A stretch of 64,000 nt of DNA from Halorientalis sp. (GTDB lineage: Archaea; Halobacteriota; Halobacteria; Halobacteriales; Haloarculaceae): the NCBI RefSeq assembly GCF_028275115.1, contig NZ_JAQCNH010000142.1, forward strand, positions 19,501-83,500, given 5' to 3'. Shown in pieces: positions 7,617 to 16,143 of the stretch. Each line of letters starts with the position of its first letter. Within the stretch, counting starts at the first letter, position 1. The translations under genes were made by a program, and so were the position numbers. The notes below the pieces were generated by a model that searched no databases, was not told the DNA's origin, and saw only the letters and a list, made by a program, of their open reading frames with translations.

Positions 7617-8585
7617 ATGACAGCAGCCGTCGTCGCCGAGGACGTTCGCCGGGTCTACGGTGACACGACCGCGCTGGACGGCGTCACACTCGCCGTCGAC
7701 GAAGGGGACGTGTTCGCGCTGATCGGACCGAACGGCGCGGGGAAAACCACGCTCGTCCGGGCGTTGCTCGGCACGACGGACGCCGAGGGCGACGTGCGGG
7801 TATTCGGGAAGCCGCCACGGGCAGTCGAGCGGGCACGGCTGGGGTCACTACCCCAGTCGTTCGACCCGCCTGCGCGCCTGACCGCCCGGGAGTTGCTCGA
7901 TTACTACGGTGGATTGTACGACGACGCGCGCCCGGTGGCGGCGGTGCTGGACGATGTCGGACTAACCGACGACGCGGACACGTGGTACGAGGCGCTCTCG
8001 GGCGGACAGCAGCGCCGGGTCTGTGTCGGGACGGCGCTGGTCAACGACCCGGACCTGCTCGTGCTGGACGAACCGACGACGGGGATCGACCCTGCTGGTC
8101 GGCGGGCACTCTGGCGACTCATCGAAGACCTCGCGGCCGGCGGAACGACCGTCTTCCTGACGACCCACTACATGGCCGAGGCAGAGCGACTGGCCGACGA
8201 GGTGGGGCTGGTCGCCGACGGGCAACTCGTCGCTCGCGACTCGCCCGACGCTCTGGTCGCCGACCACGGCGGGGAGAGCCGGCTGGTGGTCGATACCGAT
8301 ACCGACGCCGCTCTCGCCGGAGAGCTGGACTATCCCGCCGAGCTGGCGGACGGGCAGTTGACCGTCTACGACGTACCGCCAGAGGAGATCGGCGCGGTCG
8401 TCGCCGCGCTCGACGCGGCCGGCGCGGCCTACGAGTCTCTCAGCTGGACCGAACCCGACCTCGAAGACGTGTATCTCGACCTCACCGGGCAGGCCGTGAC
8501 CGCGAGCGGTGAGACGGTCCGGCGCGGCGAGACGCCTCTCGCCGACGGGGGCCAGAACGGTCGAGACGGAGGGACGCACCGATGA
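7617..8585 (+). CDS. ABC transporter ATPase (ABC-2 type exporter)
   Basis: A 322-residue ATPase: Walker [11 protein letters not shown] near residues 40-49, signature LSGGQQRR, Walker B LLVLDEPTTGID, and the switch histidine in FLTTHYMAE. The C-terminal ~90 residues form the accessory domain common to drug/NatA-type ATPases. It pairs with the permease that overlaps its stop codon by 4 nt. In haloarchaeal genomes an ABC-2 pair like this is often found by cox or ctaB genes, suggesting export or assembly functions linked to the respiratory chain; the substrate is unknown. The start at 7617 is chosen because the 21 preceding in-frame codons are not family-like. Confidence 0.9.
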   Translation: MTAAVVAEDVRRVYGDTTALDGVTLAVDEGDVFALIGPNGAGKTTLVRALLGTTDAEGDVRVFGKPPRAVERARLGSLPQSFDPPARLTARELLDYYGGLYDDARPVAAVLDDVGLTDDADTWYEALSGGQQRRVCVGTALVNDPDLLVLDEPTTGIDPAGRRALWRLIEDLAAGGTTVFLTTHYMAEAERLADEVGLVADGQLVARDSPDALVADHGGESRLVVDTDTDAALAGELDYPAELADGQLTVYDVPPEEIGAVVAALDAAGAAYESLSWTEPDLEDVYLDLTGQAVTASGETVRRGETPLADGGQNGRDGGTHR

Positions 8586-9355
8586 GTGCAGCCGGGCGGG
8601 TCGGCGCCGCCACCGTCGCCGCCGGGAAGTCGTTCCTCCGGCGACGGACGGCGGTTTTCTTCACGTTTTTCTTTCCGGTCATCATCATCCTGATCTTCGG
8701 GTCGCTGGTCCAGACCGGCGGTGGCGGGACCGGTCTGTTCACCGAGCCTGCGGCCTACTACGTGCCCGGCTACCTCGCAGTCGTGGTTCTGTTCACGCCG
8801 CTGTCCCGCGTCGGAAGCGAGGTCGCCCGCCACCGCGAGGGTAACCAGTTCGAGAAGCTCGCGACGACGCCGCTGTCGCGGTGGGAGTGGCTGCTGGCCC
8901 AGACGCTGGTCAACGTCGTCATCATCGGGCTGGCCGGACTCCTCCTGCTCGGGTTGATCACGGTCGTGACCGGCGCAGAACTCGCGTTCACGCCGTTGTT
9001 GATTCCGTTCGTCTTTCTCGGGGTCGCGCTGTTCTGTGGTGGAGGCGCGCTACTCGGGAGTTTCGCCGGGTCGCAGGACGGCGTCATCGCGGCGAGTAAC
9101 GGGGTCGCGCTCCCCCTGCTCTTTCTCTCCGAGACGTTCGTCCCGCCGTCGATGCTGCCGGAGTGGTTCCGGCCCGCCATTCTGCTATCGCCGCTGACGT
9201 ACTTCTCGCGGGGCGTACGGGCGGTGAGTTACGGCCAGGGCGTCGAACCGCTCGCGGGCCTGCCGACGGACCCGCTGTTCTCACTCGGGGTACTCGCGGG
9301 ACTGACGTTGGTGTTTTTTGCCGGCGGTGCCGCAGCGCTTCCACGGACGGACTGA
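8582..9355 (+). CDS. ABC-2 type transporter permease
   Basis: A 257-residue integral membrane permease with about six helices, including an N-terminal helix after the basic KSFLRRRT segment, and the family segment EGNQFEKLATTPLSRWEWLLAQ between helices two and three. It overlaps the ATPase gene by 4 nt and forms one transcription unit with it. Exporter substrate not identifiable. The following 147 nt hold no gene. Confidence 0.88.
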   Translation: MSAAGRVGAATVAAGKSFLRRRTAVFFTFFFPVIIILIFGSLVQTGGGGTGLFTEPAAYYVPGYLAVVVLFTPLSRVGSEVARHREGNQFEKLATTPLSRWEWLLAQTLVNVVIIGLAGLLLLGLITVVTGAELAFTPLLIPFVFLGVALFCGGGALLGSFAGSQDGVIAASNGVALPLLFLSETFVPPSMLPEWFRPAILLSPLTYFSRGVRAVSYGQGVEPLAGLPTDPLFSLGVLAGLTLVFFAGGAAALPRTD

Positions 9356-9502
9356 CACCCGTGGGACCGGTGTCACACCGTTCCCCGCCGAACCGGCCAG
9401 ATGTGCCGGCGCGGAGCACGGTCGGACCGACGGCTGCGGCGGGAGTGTCCTCATCGGATCAACTCCGGTCGTCTGAGGGGGGCCAGACCTGCCAGCAGTT
9501 CC

Positions 9503-9856
9503 TCACAGGTCCAACTTCCTGGCCGTGTCGAATACTCGCTCGACTGGAACCGTCCCGTTCCTGTCGTACGAAACCACGATAGCCTCGTACCGTGAGGACG
9601 GGAACTGGAAGATAACGATGTCTTCGAGTAGGTACATCTGGCCGAAGTATGTGCCACCGTTGACCGTCTGGCGCATGTTGTCCGAAGAGATCTGATTCCC
9701 CATGTGTTCACGGTACGTCGCATCGAAATCCGCGTCCGTGTACACATCCTCGAGGTCGTCCCTGAGGTACGCCAGATCCCAGGAGACCGCAGACAGGGTC
9801 AGTACAAGACGCATATCCGCGTCGATGTCTCGAAATTCCCGAACTACGTCGTCCAT
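9503..9856 (-). CDS. Conserved hypothetical protein, acidic
   Basis: A 117-residue soluble acidic protein starting MDDVVREFRDIDADMRLV. The N-terminal half is predicted helical (DMRLVLTLSAVSWDLAYLRDDLEDVY); the C-terminal half looks like beta strands with YLLEDIVIFQFPSSRYEAIVVSYD. No catalytic motif or metal site is recognised. Small families of this shape occur in haloarchaea, often as single genes. It stands alone between the ABC transporter and the DUF420 gene, with 147 and 212 nt of non-coding DNA around it. The ATG at 9856 is preferred over an upstream in-frame start nine codons earlier. Confidence 0.6.
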   Translation of the reverse strand: MDDVVREFRDIDADMRLVLTLSAVSWDLAYLRDDLEDVYTDADFDATYREHMGNQISSDNMRQTVNGGTYFGQMYLLEDIVIFQFPSSRYEAIVVSYDRNGTVPVERVFDTARKLDL

Positions 9857-10068
9857 ACAGCATCTCAGTGGGCGGATATACACATGAAATTACGCCCGGT
9901 ATCGGTGTCGTAATACAGAGTATCTCCCGACGTACCGGCCAGAGAGCGGCCCGGTCGGCGGACGAATAACACGGCCGGACGTGTACACCGGACAGTCTCG
10001 GTATCTATCGGCCCGGTTACGTCCGGAGGAGGTGAACACCGTTCCAGGGATGCGCACGCTCCGAGTTC

Positions 10069-10728
10069 TCACTCACGGTCTGACGGCAGTCGAGTAGGCG
10101 GAAGCGGCCGTATCGAGACCAGCAGGAAGAGGAGACCGGCGCTGTGACCTCGCGGCGTCCAGCCGTAGACGTGATTCAGGAGCAGGTACGTGACGATGCC
10201 GAGCGCGAGCGAGAGGCCCCACGCGGTGACGGCGACTCGCCCGACTTTCGGGTGGATTGTGTCCCGCAGTTCCGCTGGCGAACGAGTCAGGCCGAGAACG
10301 ACTGCGTGAAGAACAACGGGCACGGCCAGTGCCGACAGCAGGATGTGGACGGCGAGCATGAGCAGGTACGCGGTCCGGACCGGTCCACCCACGTCGATGG
10401 CTTTCTCGAACCCGCCGCCGACTTTCAGCAGGTAGAGGACGAGAAAAATCATGATGAGGGTGAAGGCGGTCAGCATGGCCGCACGGTGTCTGCGAATCTC
10501 GTCGTTCCGGACGAAGTAGACGCCGGCGAGGATGGCGGCGAGCGCGAGCGTATTGACGACGGCGATGGCGTCACCCAGAAGGATGACGACGTCCCGGCTG
10601 AACTCCGGGAGCGGAAGCATTCCACCGAACGCGCCGATCACTAGCGCGTATCCAACAATCGAGAGAACTGTCGTGACGACGCGTGGGTGAGCCTTCGGCC
10701 AGCGCTGCAGGTCGTCGGCAACTGCCAT
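10069..10728 (-). CDS. DUF420 family membrane protein
   Basis: A 219-residue integral membrane protein with about five to six helices and the DUF420 pattern: RRHRAAMLTAFTLIMIFLVLYLLK, a helix with conserved His in LAVHILLSALAVPVVLHAVVLG, and HPKVGRVAVTAWGLSLALGIVTYLLL. DUF420 proteins are found beside cytochrome oxidase genes in bacteria and haloarchaea and are thought to help oxidase assembly. Its place at the end of the cox-related block agrees. Conserved histidines in the helices could bind haem or copper; that is inference. The ATG at 10728 gives a normal family length. Confidence 0.85.
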   Translation of the reverse strand: MAVADDLQRWPKAHPRVVTTVLSIVGYALVIGAFGGMLPLPEFSRDVVILLGDAIAVVNTLALAAILAGVYFVRNDEIRRHRAAMLTAFTLIMIFLVLYLLKVGGGFEKAIDVGGPVRTAYLLMLAVHILLSALAVPVVLHAVVLGLTRSPAELRDTIHPKVGRVAVTAWGLSLALGIVTYLLLNHVYGWTPRGHSAGLLFLLVSIRPLPPTRLPSDRE

Positions 10729-11006
10729 ACCGATTCTGGGGACCCATCGGGCATCAGTCCGTCGCATTCGATCGGCTCAGCGGCCGTGTTTCGCGGCCCC
10801 GTACCCGGTTATCGGGCTGCTCCGCGACGTCGTGCGCGGGCCGACGAGCATCCCGAGGACCGACGATGGGTTCGATGATGCGCCGTTCCGTCGCGGTTTC
10901 TGCAAGAGATGCCGAACACGGATGCTCGGCCACGGGTCGTGAGCCGCTGGCCAGACACCCGGCGACAACAGCAAGAGTGAAAGTCCAGTCTCTGTTATAC
11001 CAGGGC

Positions 11007-11426
11007 ATGAGTGAAGCGCAGGAACAACGGACGATCCGGTGTCTCGTCGGAAAGGTGGGGCTAGACGGCCACGACCGCGGCGCACACGTCATCGCGCGGG
11101 CGTTCCGCGACGCGGGCTTCGAGGTCATCTACTCGGGACTGCACAAGGCGCCCGAGGAGGTCGTTCAGGCGGCGGTTCAGGAGGACGTGGACGTACTGGG
11201 CCTCTCGATTCTCTCGGGCGCACACAACACGCTCGTCCCGAAAATCATGGACGGCCTCGAAGAGTACGGCGCGAAAGAGGACACGCTGATTCTCGTTGGC
11301 GGGATCATCCCCGACGAGGATCGTGACGAACTGCTCGACCTCGGTGTGTCGCGCATCTTCGGCCCTGGAGCGTCCATGGACGAGATCGTCGATTTCATCC
11401 GCGAGAACGCGCCCGAGCGACAATGA
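11007..11426 (+). CDS. mcmA2: Methylmalonyl-CoA mutase B12-binding subunit
   Basis: A 139-residue cobalamin-binding domain protein. Seen: KVGLDGHDRGAHVIARAF, the DxHxxG motif that supplies the base-on axial histidine to cobalt, then SILSGAHNTLVPKI and the LVGGIIP and GVSRIFGPGAS loops of the Rossmann-like fold. In haloarchaea the mutase is split into a catalytic large subunit, not in this window, and this small subunit. Together they convert methylmalonyl-CoA to succinyl-CoA. It is 73 nt upstream of meaB on the same strand, its expected partner. A glutamate mutase small subunit is less likely because of the meaB neighbour. Confidence 0.93.
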   Translation: MSEAQEQRTIRCLVGKVGLDGHDRGAHVIARAFRDAGFEVIYSGLHKAPEEVVQAAVQEDVDVLGLSILSGAHNTLVPKIMDGLEEYGAKEDTLILVGGIIPDEDRDELLDLGVSRIFGPGASMDEIVDFIRENAPERQ

Positions 11427-11499
11427 CTCTCGTGGGACGTCCAGCGCCGACAGCACGGAGCGCCAGCGACGACAGGAGCGACAGACGGAGTGGTCTCCA

Positions 11500-12546
11500 G
11501 TGACGGAGTTGATCGAGAACCTGCTCGACGGCGACCACCGGGCCCTGGCCCGCACGATAACCAAGATCGAGGACCGCGCGCCGGGCTACCGCGATCTGGT
11601 CTCACAGTTACACGAACACACCGGCCAAGCCGACGTAATCGGCATCACTGGGAGTCCCGGCGCGGGCAAGTCGACACTCGTGGACAAGATGGCCGAGGAG
11701 TATCGCGACCGCGGACTCACCGTCGGTGTCATCGCGATCGACCCGTCCTCGCCGTTCACCGGCGGAGCAGTTCTCGGAGACAGGATCCGGATGGCCTCGA
11801 ACACAGGTGATATGGACGTGTTCTTCCGCTCGATGTCTGCGCGTGGCTCACTGGGCGGACTCTCGACCGCCACGACGGACGCGGTCAAGGCGCTCGACGC
11901 CTTCGGCAAGGACAAAGTCATCATCGAGACAGTGGGTGCGGGGCAAAACGAGGTCGACATCGTCCGAATGGCCGACACCGTGGCCGTGCTGGTCCCGCCG
12001 GCCAGCGGCGACGACGTACAGATGCTCAAAGCGGGTATCCTGGAGATTGCGGACCTGTTCGCCGTCAACAAGGCCGACCTCGACGGGGCGAACAGGACCG
12101 TGCAGGAACTCCGCGAGATGATCGAGATGCGACGGGACGAACTCGCCGTCGCCACCGGCCACCACGGTGCGGTCGAGAAGACATCGCCGGGCGGGGGCGG
12201 GGCCGACGAGGAAACCGACGACGAACCCTCCTGGTCGCCGTCCATCGTCGAGACGGTGGCGAAACGCGGCGAGGGACTCGGAGAACTCCTGTCGATACTG
12301 GACGACCACCGCGAGTATCTCGTCTCGTCGGGGCAACTGGAGAGCAAAGCTCGCGACCGCTACGCCGCCGAGATCAGGACGCTCCTGCGGGAAGACTCGG
12401 CCGAGCTGCTGGCAGAGGAGATCGAGGCCCGCGGCGGTATCGAAGGGTTCGTCGACCGCGTACTCGACCGCGAGACCGACCCCTACGCCGTCGCGGACGA
12501 CCTGCTCGACCCGGTCGTAGAGTGCGTCGAATCGAAGCGAGACTGA
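11500..12546 (+). CDS. meaB: MeaB/ArgK-family G3E GTPase, mutase chaperone
   Basis: A 348-residue GTPase that loads and protects B12 in methylmalonyl-CoA mutase. Seen: Walker A GSPGAGKSTL near residues 49-58, DPSSPFTGGAVLGDRIRM, ARGSLGGLS, ETVGAGQNEVDI, and the base-recognition motif NKAD near 188-191. GTG at 11500 starts VTELIENLLDGDH, the family-like N-terminus. An acidic Gly-rich insertion (GGGGADEETDDE, near 230-241) interrupts the region after the GTPase core, as is common for halophilic versions. Co-directional with the mutase small subunit 73 nt upstream. Confidence 0.93.
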   Translation: MTELIENLLDGDHRALARTITKIEDRAPGYRDLVSQLHEHTGQADVIGITGSPGAGKSTLVDKMAEEYRDRGLTVGVIAIDPSSPFTGGAVLGDRIRMASNTGDMDVFFRSMSARGSLGGLSTATTDAVKALDAFGKDKVIIETVGAGQNEVDIVRMADTVAVLVPPASGDDVQMLKAGILEIADLFAVNKADLDGANRTVQELREMIEMRRDELAVATGHHGAVEKTSPGGGGADEETDDEPSWSPSIVETVAKRGEGLGELLSILDDHREYLVSSGQLESKARDRYAAEIRTLLREDSAELLAEEIEARGGIEGFVDRVLDRETDPYAVADDLLDPVVECVESKRD

Positions 12547-12890
12547 GCGCGTTCCCACCGTCCGAGAGCAGACGTAGACGTGTGTACGACAGTTTCCCTG
12601 ACGACAGCACGAGACTATCCCGGCCTCGACTGCCGGATACAGTCGTTGTACGCCCTTCGTCGGGAATCGTTGGCGAATCGTCGTGTGAGGATTGCGTGTA
12701 CTCGACGGAACCGGCTCGGCAACAGAGCTCCCTTCGTCGGGCCGGCCCCAGTTGGCTGGGTGCGGTCGCTATGGCGACCCTGCCGGGTCGTTCGGAGAGT
12801 CGGGAGCGGGGACCGGCGGGACGGCGGACGCGCTCGCGGCGGTGACCACGACAGAGGGAACTATCTTCTGACAGCGAGAGAATCCCGCCG
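12547..12890. other. Intergenic region without recognisable gene
   Basis: This 344-nt stretch between meaB and the TnpB element has no reading frame that resembles a protein, and no tRNA-like fold was seen. It may contain decayed sequence next to the element's left end. Confidence 0.4.
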
Positions 12891-12907
12891 TTCACGCCGG
12901 GCGTGAA
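12891..12907. repeat. Perfect inverted repeat, possible left-end hairpin of the TnpB element
   Basis: TTCACGCC-G-GGCGTGAA is a perfect 8-bp inverted repeat about 100 nt before the TnpB reading frame. IS200/IS605 elements carry subterminal hairpins at both ends, so this could be the left-end hairpin. The exact left boundary cannot be fixed. Confidence 0.4.
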
Positions 12908-13005
12908 TCGCGTAAGCTCCGGGCATACGCTGACAGTGTTGCTGGCTGGATATTCAACGGTGAGTCGCGGCCAATAAATCACTCAAACAGCATTCGTTGT
13001 GTATT

Positions 13006-14028
13006 GTGAATCTGACCGTCACCCGCAGTTACGTCGGCACCATTCAGAATCACCGGCAGGTGGGTGACGATTTGGATTCACTTGGAGATTCCGCCGCGAA
13101 AATCTGGAATGTTGCACGCTGGACCGCTGGCCGCATCTGGGACCAGACTGGCGAAATTCCAGACGACGGCCCGCTGAAGTCTTACATGAAAACACGGGAC
13201 TGCTGGAAAAACCTGAACTCGCAGTCAAGTCAGAAGGTCCTTGAACAACTTTCTGACGCTTTCCAGTCGTGGTTCGACGTGCGGCACAAGGATGAAACGG
13301 CGAATCCGCCCGGCTACCGCAAACACGGCGACGAACGGCCACGTAGTACAGTCACGTTCAAACCAGACGGCTTCAAACACGACTCAGAGAATAACCGCGT
13401 TCGACTGTCGAAAGGAAAGAATCTGAAAGACGGGTTCTCTGACTTCGTTCTCTGCGAATACGAAACCCGGCCAGACGGAGACCTCAGCGCCATGAAAACC
13501 GTTCAGAACGTCAGAATCGTTTGGAATGGCGACGAATGGGAAGTCCACTTCGTCTGCAAGGAGGAAGTGGAAGTTACTGAGTCGGCAGGCGACGGCGTGG
13601 CTGGTGTTGACCTCGGGATTAAGAACATCGCCGCAGTCGCATTCCCAGACGAATACGTGCTGTATCCTGGGAACACGGTGAAACAGGACAAACACTACTT
13701 CACGAGAGCCGAATACGATACAGAAGGTGAGAACGGCCCGTCAGAACGAGCAGAGTGGGCACGACAGAAACGCTCACGGCGTGAGACGCATTTCTACCAT
13801 GTTCTCACTGACGCCCTTATTGACGAGTGTGTTGAGCGAGGTGTTGGAACGTTGGCGGTGAGTTGGCCGGAAGATGCCCGCGAAGACGACTGGGGCAAAA
13901 CCGGGAAAATAACTCCGAGTCCGCACGGAGCGGATAGGAGTAACTGCTGTGTGGCACAGCCGGCAGTCCACTTGTTCGATACATCGACGGGGAGAGTAGC
14001 CCTACAAGAACAAGTCACAGGACTGTAG
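13006..14028 (+). pseudogene. tnpB: TnpB nuclease with in-frame internal deletion
   Basis: TnpB is the RNA-guided RuvC-like nuclease of IS200/IS605 elements. The N-terminal part is normal: RSYVGTIQNHRQVGDDLDSL, SSQKVLEQL, and the first RuvC motif GVAGVDLGIKNIA. After VGTLAVSWPEDAREDDWGKTG the frame jumps directly to KITPSPHGADRSN, which normally follows the zinc finger and third RuvC motif. Roughly 70 residues, including the CxxC...CxxC zinc ribbon and the last catalytic Asp, are absent without a frameshift. About 340 residues remain. Start is either GTG at 13006 or TTG at 12997. Nuclease activity is not expected; RNA or DNA binding might persist. Confidence 0.85.
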
Positions 14029-14059
14029 ACCAGCAAACATCCCACACTGCGGTACGGGA

Positions 14060-14138
14060 AGCCTCGCCGTCGTCGGGCTACGCCCGACTGCTTGAGGGAG
14101 CTTCGCTCCCTCTCCGTTTACGCCGAGGAGGATGTCAC
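14060..14138 (+). repeat. TnpB element right end with nested hairpins
   Basis: An outer stem CCTCGCCG (14062-14069) pairs imperfectly with CGCCGAGG (14121-14128), as in usual right ends, but its loop contains two further perfect hairpins: GTCGGGC/GCCCGAC (14072-14078 with 14082-14088) and GAGGGAGC/GCTCCCTC (14094-14101 with 14105-14112). The block ends in GGATGTCAC. In related elements this region lies at the 3' end of the guide (omega/re) RNA. Confidence 0.6.
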
Positions 14139-14305
14139 TTGTCTCGGTTCGAACAGCGTCCCGCGGTTTCGTCGGCACGCTCGCGGTCGCGGGGGTGTAC
14201 ACCCGGCGCCCGCCGACGTCCTCGTCGGTCGCGGGCATAGACGGGCTCACCGTCTGGTTCGTCGGCGCAACAGACGTGGCCGTCGCGCGGGTCTGGCGCG
14301 AGTGA
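14132..14305 (+). CDS. Short reading frame, possible gene remnant at the insertion border
   Basis: A 57-codon frame begins at the ATG inside the element's right-end sequence and reads [17 protein letters not shown] through to a TGA. It contains a hydrophobic patch ([12 protein letters not shown]) and could be the tail of a gene interrupted or replaced by the element. No family is recognised, and it may be chance. Confidence 0.2.
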   Translation: MSLVSVRTASRGFVGTLAVAGVYTRRPPTSSSVAGIDGLTVWFVGATDVAVARVWRE

Positions 14306-14364
14306 GTTCCGGCGACCCCATCTGCGCCATCACGTATAAACGCCTGTCGCCCCTTGATTCCGAT

Positions 14365-15354
14365 ATGAAACTCCGAACCGCCGCACTGGGGGCGCTCAGT
14401 ACTGTGGGACTGACCGCAGCCGCGAACCGATTGTTGAGCCAACGCGCGGACGGCCTCGACTCGCCGCTCTCTGGCGAGACGGGAACGTACCGCTGGCGCG
14501 GGTTCGACGTGGCCTACACGGAGGCCGGCGACCCCGATGACCCCGACATCTGCCTGTTCCACGGCATCAACGCCTCGGGCTCGGGTCACGAGTTCCGCGG
14601 CATCTTCGACGCGCTCGCGGAGGAGTATCACGTAATCGCGCCCGACATGCCGGGCTTCGGGCGTTCGGACCGACCACCGCTGCTGTACTCGGGTTCGCTG
14701 TACACCACGTTCGTCGGTGACTTCCTCGACGACGTGACCGAGGACGCGACCGTCGTCGCGGCGTCTCTGCCGGGGGCTTACGCCGCGGTCGCCGCCGAGG
14801 ACGCAGACGTGGCGGAGCTGATTCTGGTCTGTCCCGACGCGACCACCTTCGAGGGACGGCGGCCCCTGGTTCGGTCGCTCGTCCGGACGCCGCTTCTGGG
14901 GACCTCCCTCTACAACCTCGCGACGTGTAAGCCCGCGATTCGCTACTTCAACAGCGACCACGGTTACTACGACGAGACAAACGTCACCGACGAACTGGTC
15001 GACTACCAGTGGGAGACGTCACACCAGTCCGGCGCGCGCTTTGCCCCCGCGTCGTTCTTCGGTGGCTTCCTCGACCTCGACGTCGACCTCGGGGGAGTGC
15101 TGGCCGACCTCGACGTACCCGTGACGCTGGTCTGGGGTCGCCAGGCTACTGTCTCTCCGCTGGAGGACGGTGAAGAACTCGCCGAGCGTGCGGACGCCCG
15201 ACTTTTAGTGTTCGACCAGTCCGACGTGCAACCCCACGTCGAACACGCCGAGAAGTTCGTCCGCCGGGTCGTCCACGGCGAGGAGGCCACCGAAGCGACC
15301 AGCATCGAAATCGAACGGCCGGGTGACGAGAAGCCCGCCGAGACAGAGGAATAG
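14365..15354 (+). CDS. Alpha/beta hydrolase
   Basis: A 329-residue alpha/beta hydrolase. Seen: the oxyanion region [14 protein letters not shown], the [12 protein letters not shown] segment, a nucleophile elbow AASLPGAYA around residue 132, an acid region [13 protein letters not shown], and the catalytic-type histidine in [13 protein letters not shown]. The elbow reads A-A-S-L-P, not the standard G-x-S-x-G, so activity is likely but not certain. The N-terminus ([22 protein letters not shown]) is a short hydrophobic segment that may anchor it in the membrane. The next gene starts 2 nt after its stop, so they are probably co-transcribed. Confidence 0.82.
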   Translation: MKLRTAALGALSTVGLTAAANRLLSQRADGLDSPLSGETGTYRWRGFDVAYTEAGDPDDPDICLFHGINASGSGHEFRGIFDALAEEYHVIAPDMPGFGRSDRPPLLYSGSLYTTFVGDFLDDVTEDATVVAASLPGAYAAVAAEDADVAELILVCPDATTFEGRRPLVRSLVRTPLLGTSLYNLATCKPAIRYFNSDHGYYDETNVTDELVDYQWETSHQSGARFAPASFFGGFLDLDVDLGGVLADLDVPVTLVWGRQATVSPLEDGEELAERADARLLVFDQSDVQPHVEHAEKFVRRVVHGEEATEATSIEIERPGDEKPAETEE

Positions 15355-15355
15355 A

Positions 15356-15760
15356 ATGCAGACCGGTTCCCGTGCCATCCTGGGGGTCGTCGTCGGCCTC
15401 GCGGTCGGGACCGGTGGCTACTGGCTCGCTGGGGACGCGCTGCTCGCGATCAACCTCGTCGCCGTCTACGCGATACTGACGTGGCTGTTCGCTGGCCACT
15501 ACGCCGACCTCCCGGAGGGAGACGACTGGACGGTCACTCGCTGGAACGGGTTACTCGGCGGTCTGCCGATACTGGTACTGATGCCGTTCCTCAACAACCG
15601 GCTGGGTATCTCGCCGGCCGCAGGGTTCGCGATGGCTTCGCTTGCGCTCGGCCTGGCGTACACGACATACCTAATCGGCGTCATAACGGTCCGAGAAGCC
15701 GAGTCTACCGAGCCAGCGAGACCGGGAGAAACCGAGAATGGCGTCGAAAACGTCGGTTAG
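15356..15760 (+). CDS. Small four-helix membrane protein
   Basis: A 134-residue protein with about four membrane helices and a hydrophilic acidic tail (REAESTEPARPGETENGVENVG). It begins immediately after the hydrolase gene and probably shares its transcript. Its 3' end overlaps the DUF35 gene on the opposite strand by 4 nt. No functional motif is recognised; the family appears to be haloarchaeal. Confidence 0.65.
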   Translation: MQTGSRAILGVVVGLAVGTGGYWLAGDALLAINLVAVYAILTWLFAGHYADLPEGDDWTVTRWNGLLGGLPILVLMPFLNNRLGISPAAGFAMASLALGLAYTTYLIGVITVREAESTEPARPGETENGVENVG

Positions 15761-16143
15761 CGCGGCTCGAAGACGATCAGCCGCTCGTCTCGCGTGACTG
15801 TCTCACCGACGTCGATACCGACGACCTGGCCGGTTTCGATGTCGTCGGGTTCGCGGCCGCGGACCTGGCCGGTGACCGAGACGGGCCCGAAGTCGACGAC
15901 TGCGGTGACGTAGGGAGCGTCCTCGTCGAACTGTGGCGTTGGAACGGTGACGACGGTGTACGTGCTGATCTCGCCGGATTCGGGGAGTCCCTGCTTGCCG
16001 AGTTCCTGGGACCCACACTGCGGACAGGACAGTCGTGGCGGGAGGGAGCCGTGACCGTTCTCACACTCGATGTAGAAGCCCTCGCCGTCGGCGATGGCGT
16101 CGAGCAGGTCGTCGAAGCCATCGTCGCGCGGTCCGTCGCTCAC
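15757..16143 (-). CDS. DUF35 zinc-ribbon/OB-fold protein, thiolase partner
   Basis: A 128-residue protein with an N-terminal helix, a one-pair zinc ribbon (ENGHGSLPPRLSCPQCGS; CPQC seen, first pair replaced), and a C-terminal OB fold (EISTYTVVTVPTPQFDEDAPYVTAVVDFG). DUF35 proteins form complexes with thiolases or HMG-CoA synthase in archaea and pass acyl-CoA intermediates. The start is GTG, overlapping the thiolase stop by 4 nt, so the two are translationally coupled and most likely one enzyme complex. Confidence 0.9.
   Translation of the reverse strand: MSDGPRDDGFDDLLDAIADGEGFYIECENGHGSLPPRLSCPQCGSQELGKQGLPESGEISTYTVVTVPTPQFDEDAPYVTAVVDFGPVSVTGQVRGREPDDIETGQVVGIDVGETVTRDERLIVFEPR

Larger units (their letters stand above)
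12880..14138 (+). mobile_element. IS200/IS605-family (IS1341-type, tnpB only) element, decayed
   Basis: The element carries a TnpB-like gene but no Y1 transposase TnpA. The right end is recognised by the terminal sequence GAGGAGGATGTCAC (14125-14138), the form seen at right ends of many haloarchaeal TnpB elements, preceded by a hairpin region. The left end is approximate and rests on a subterminal inverted repeat at 12891. The encoded TnpB is internally deleted, so the element cannot supply its own nuclease. Mobilisation in trans would need a TnpA elsewhere. Confidence 0.75.

Noticed and set aside
12374..12982. Open frame of ~200 codons antisense to meaB's end and into the intergenic region
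   Set aside because: No family-like segment, Arg-rich composition, and half of it lies opposite meaB.
12997..13005. TTG codon as certain start of tnpB
   Set aside because: GTG at 13006 begins the first family-like residues equally well; the choice is left open and does not change the interpretation.
14002..14961. Long minus-strand frame across the element's right end and the hydrolase gene
   Set aside because: It is a shadow of the hydrolase frame, and its composition is unlike a real protein.
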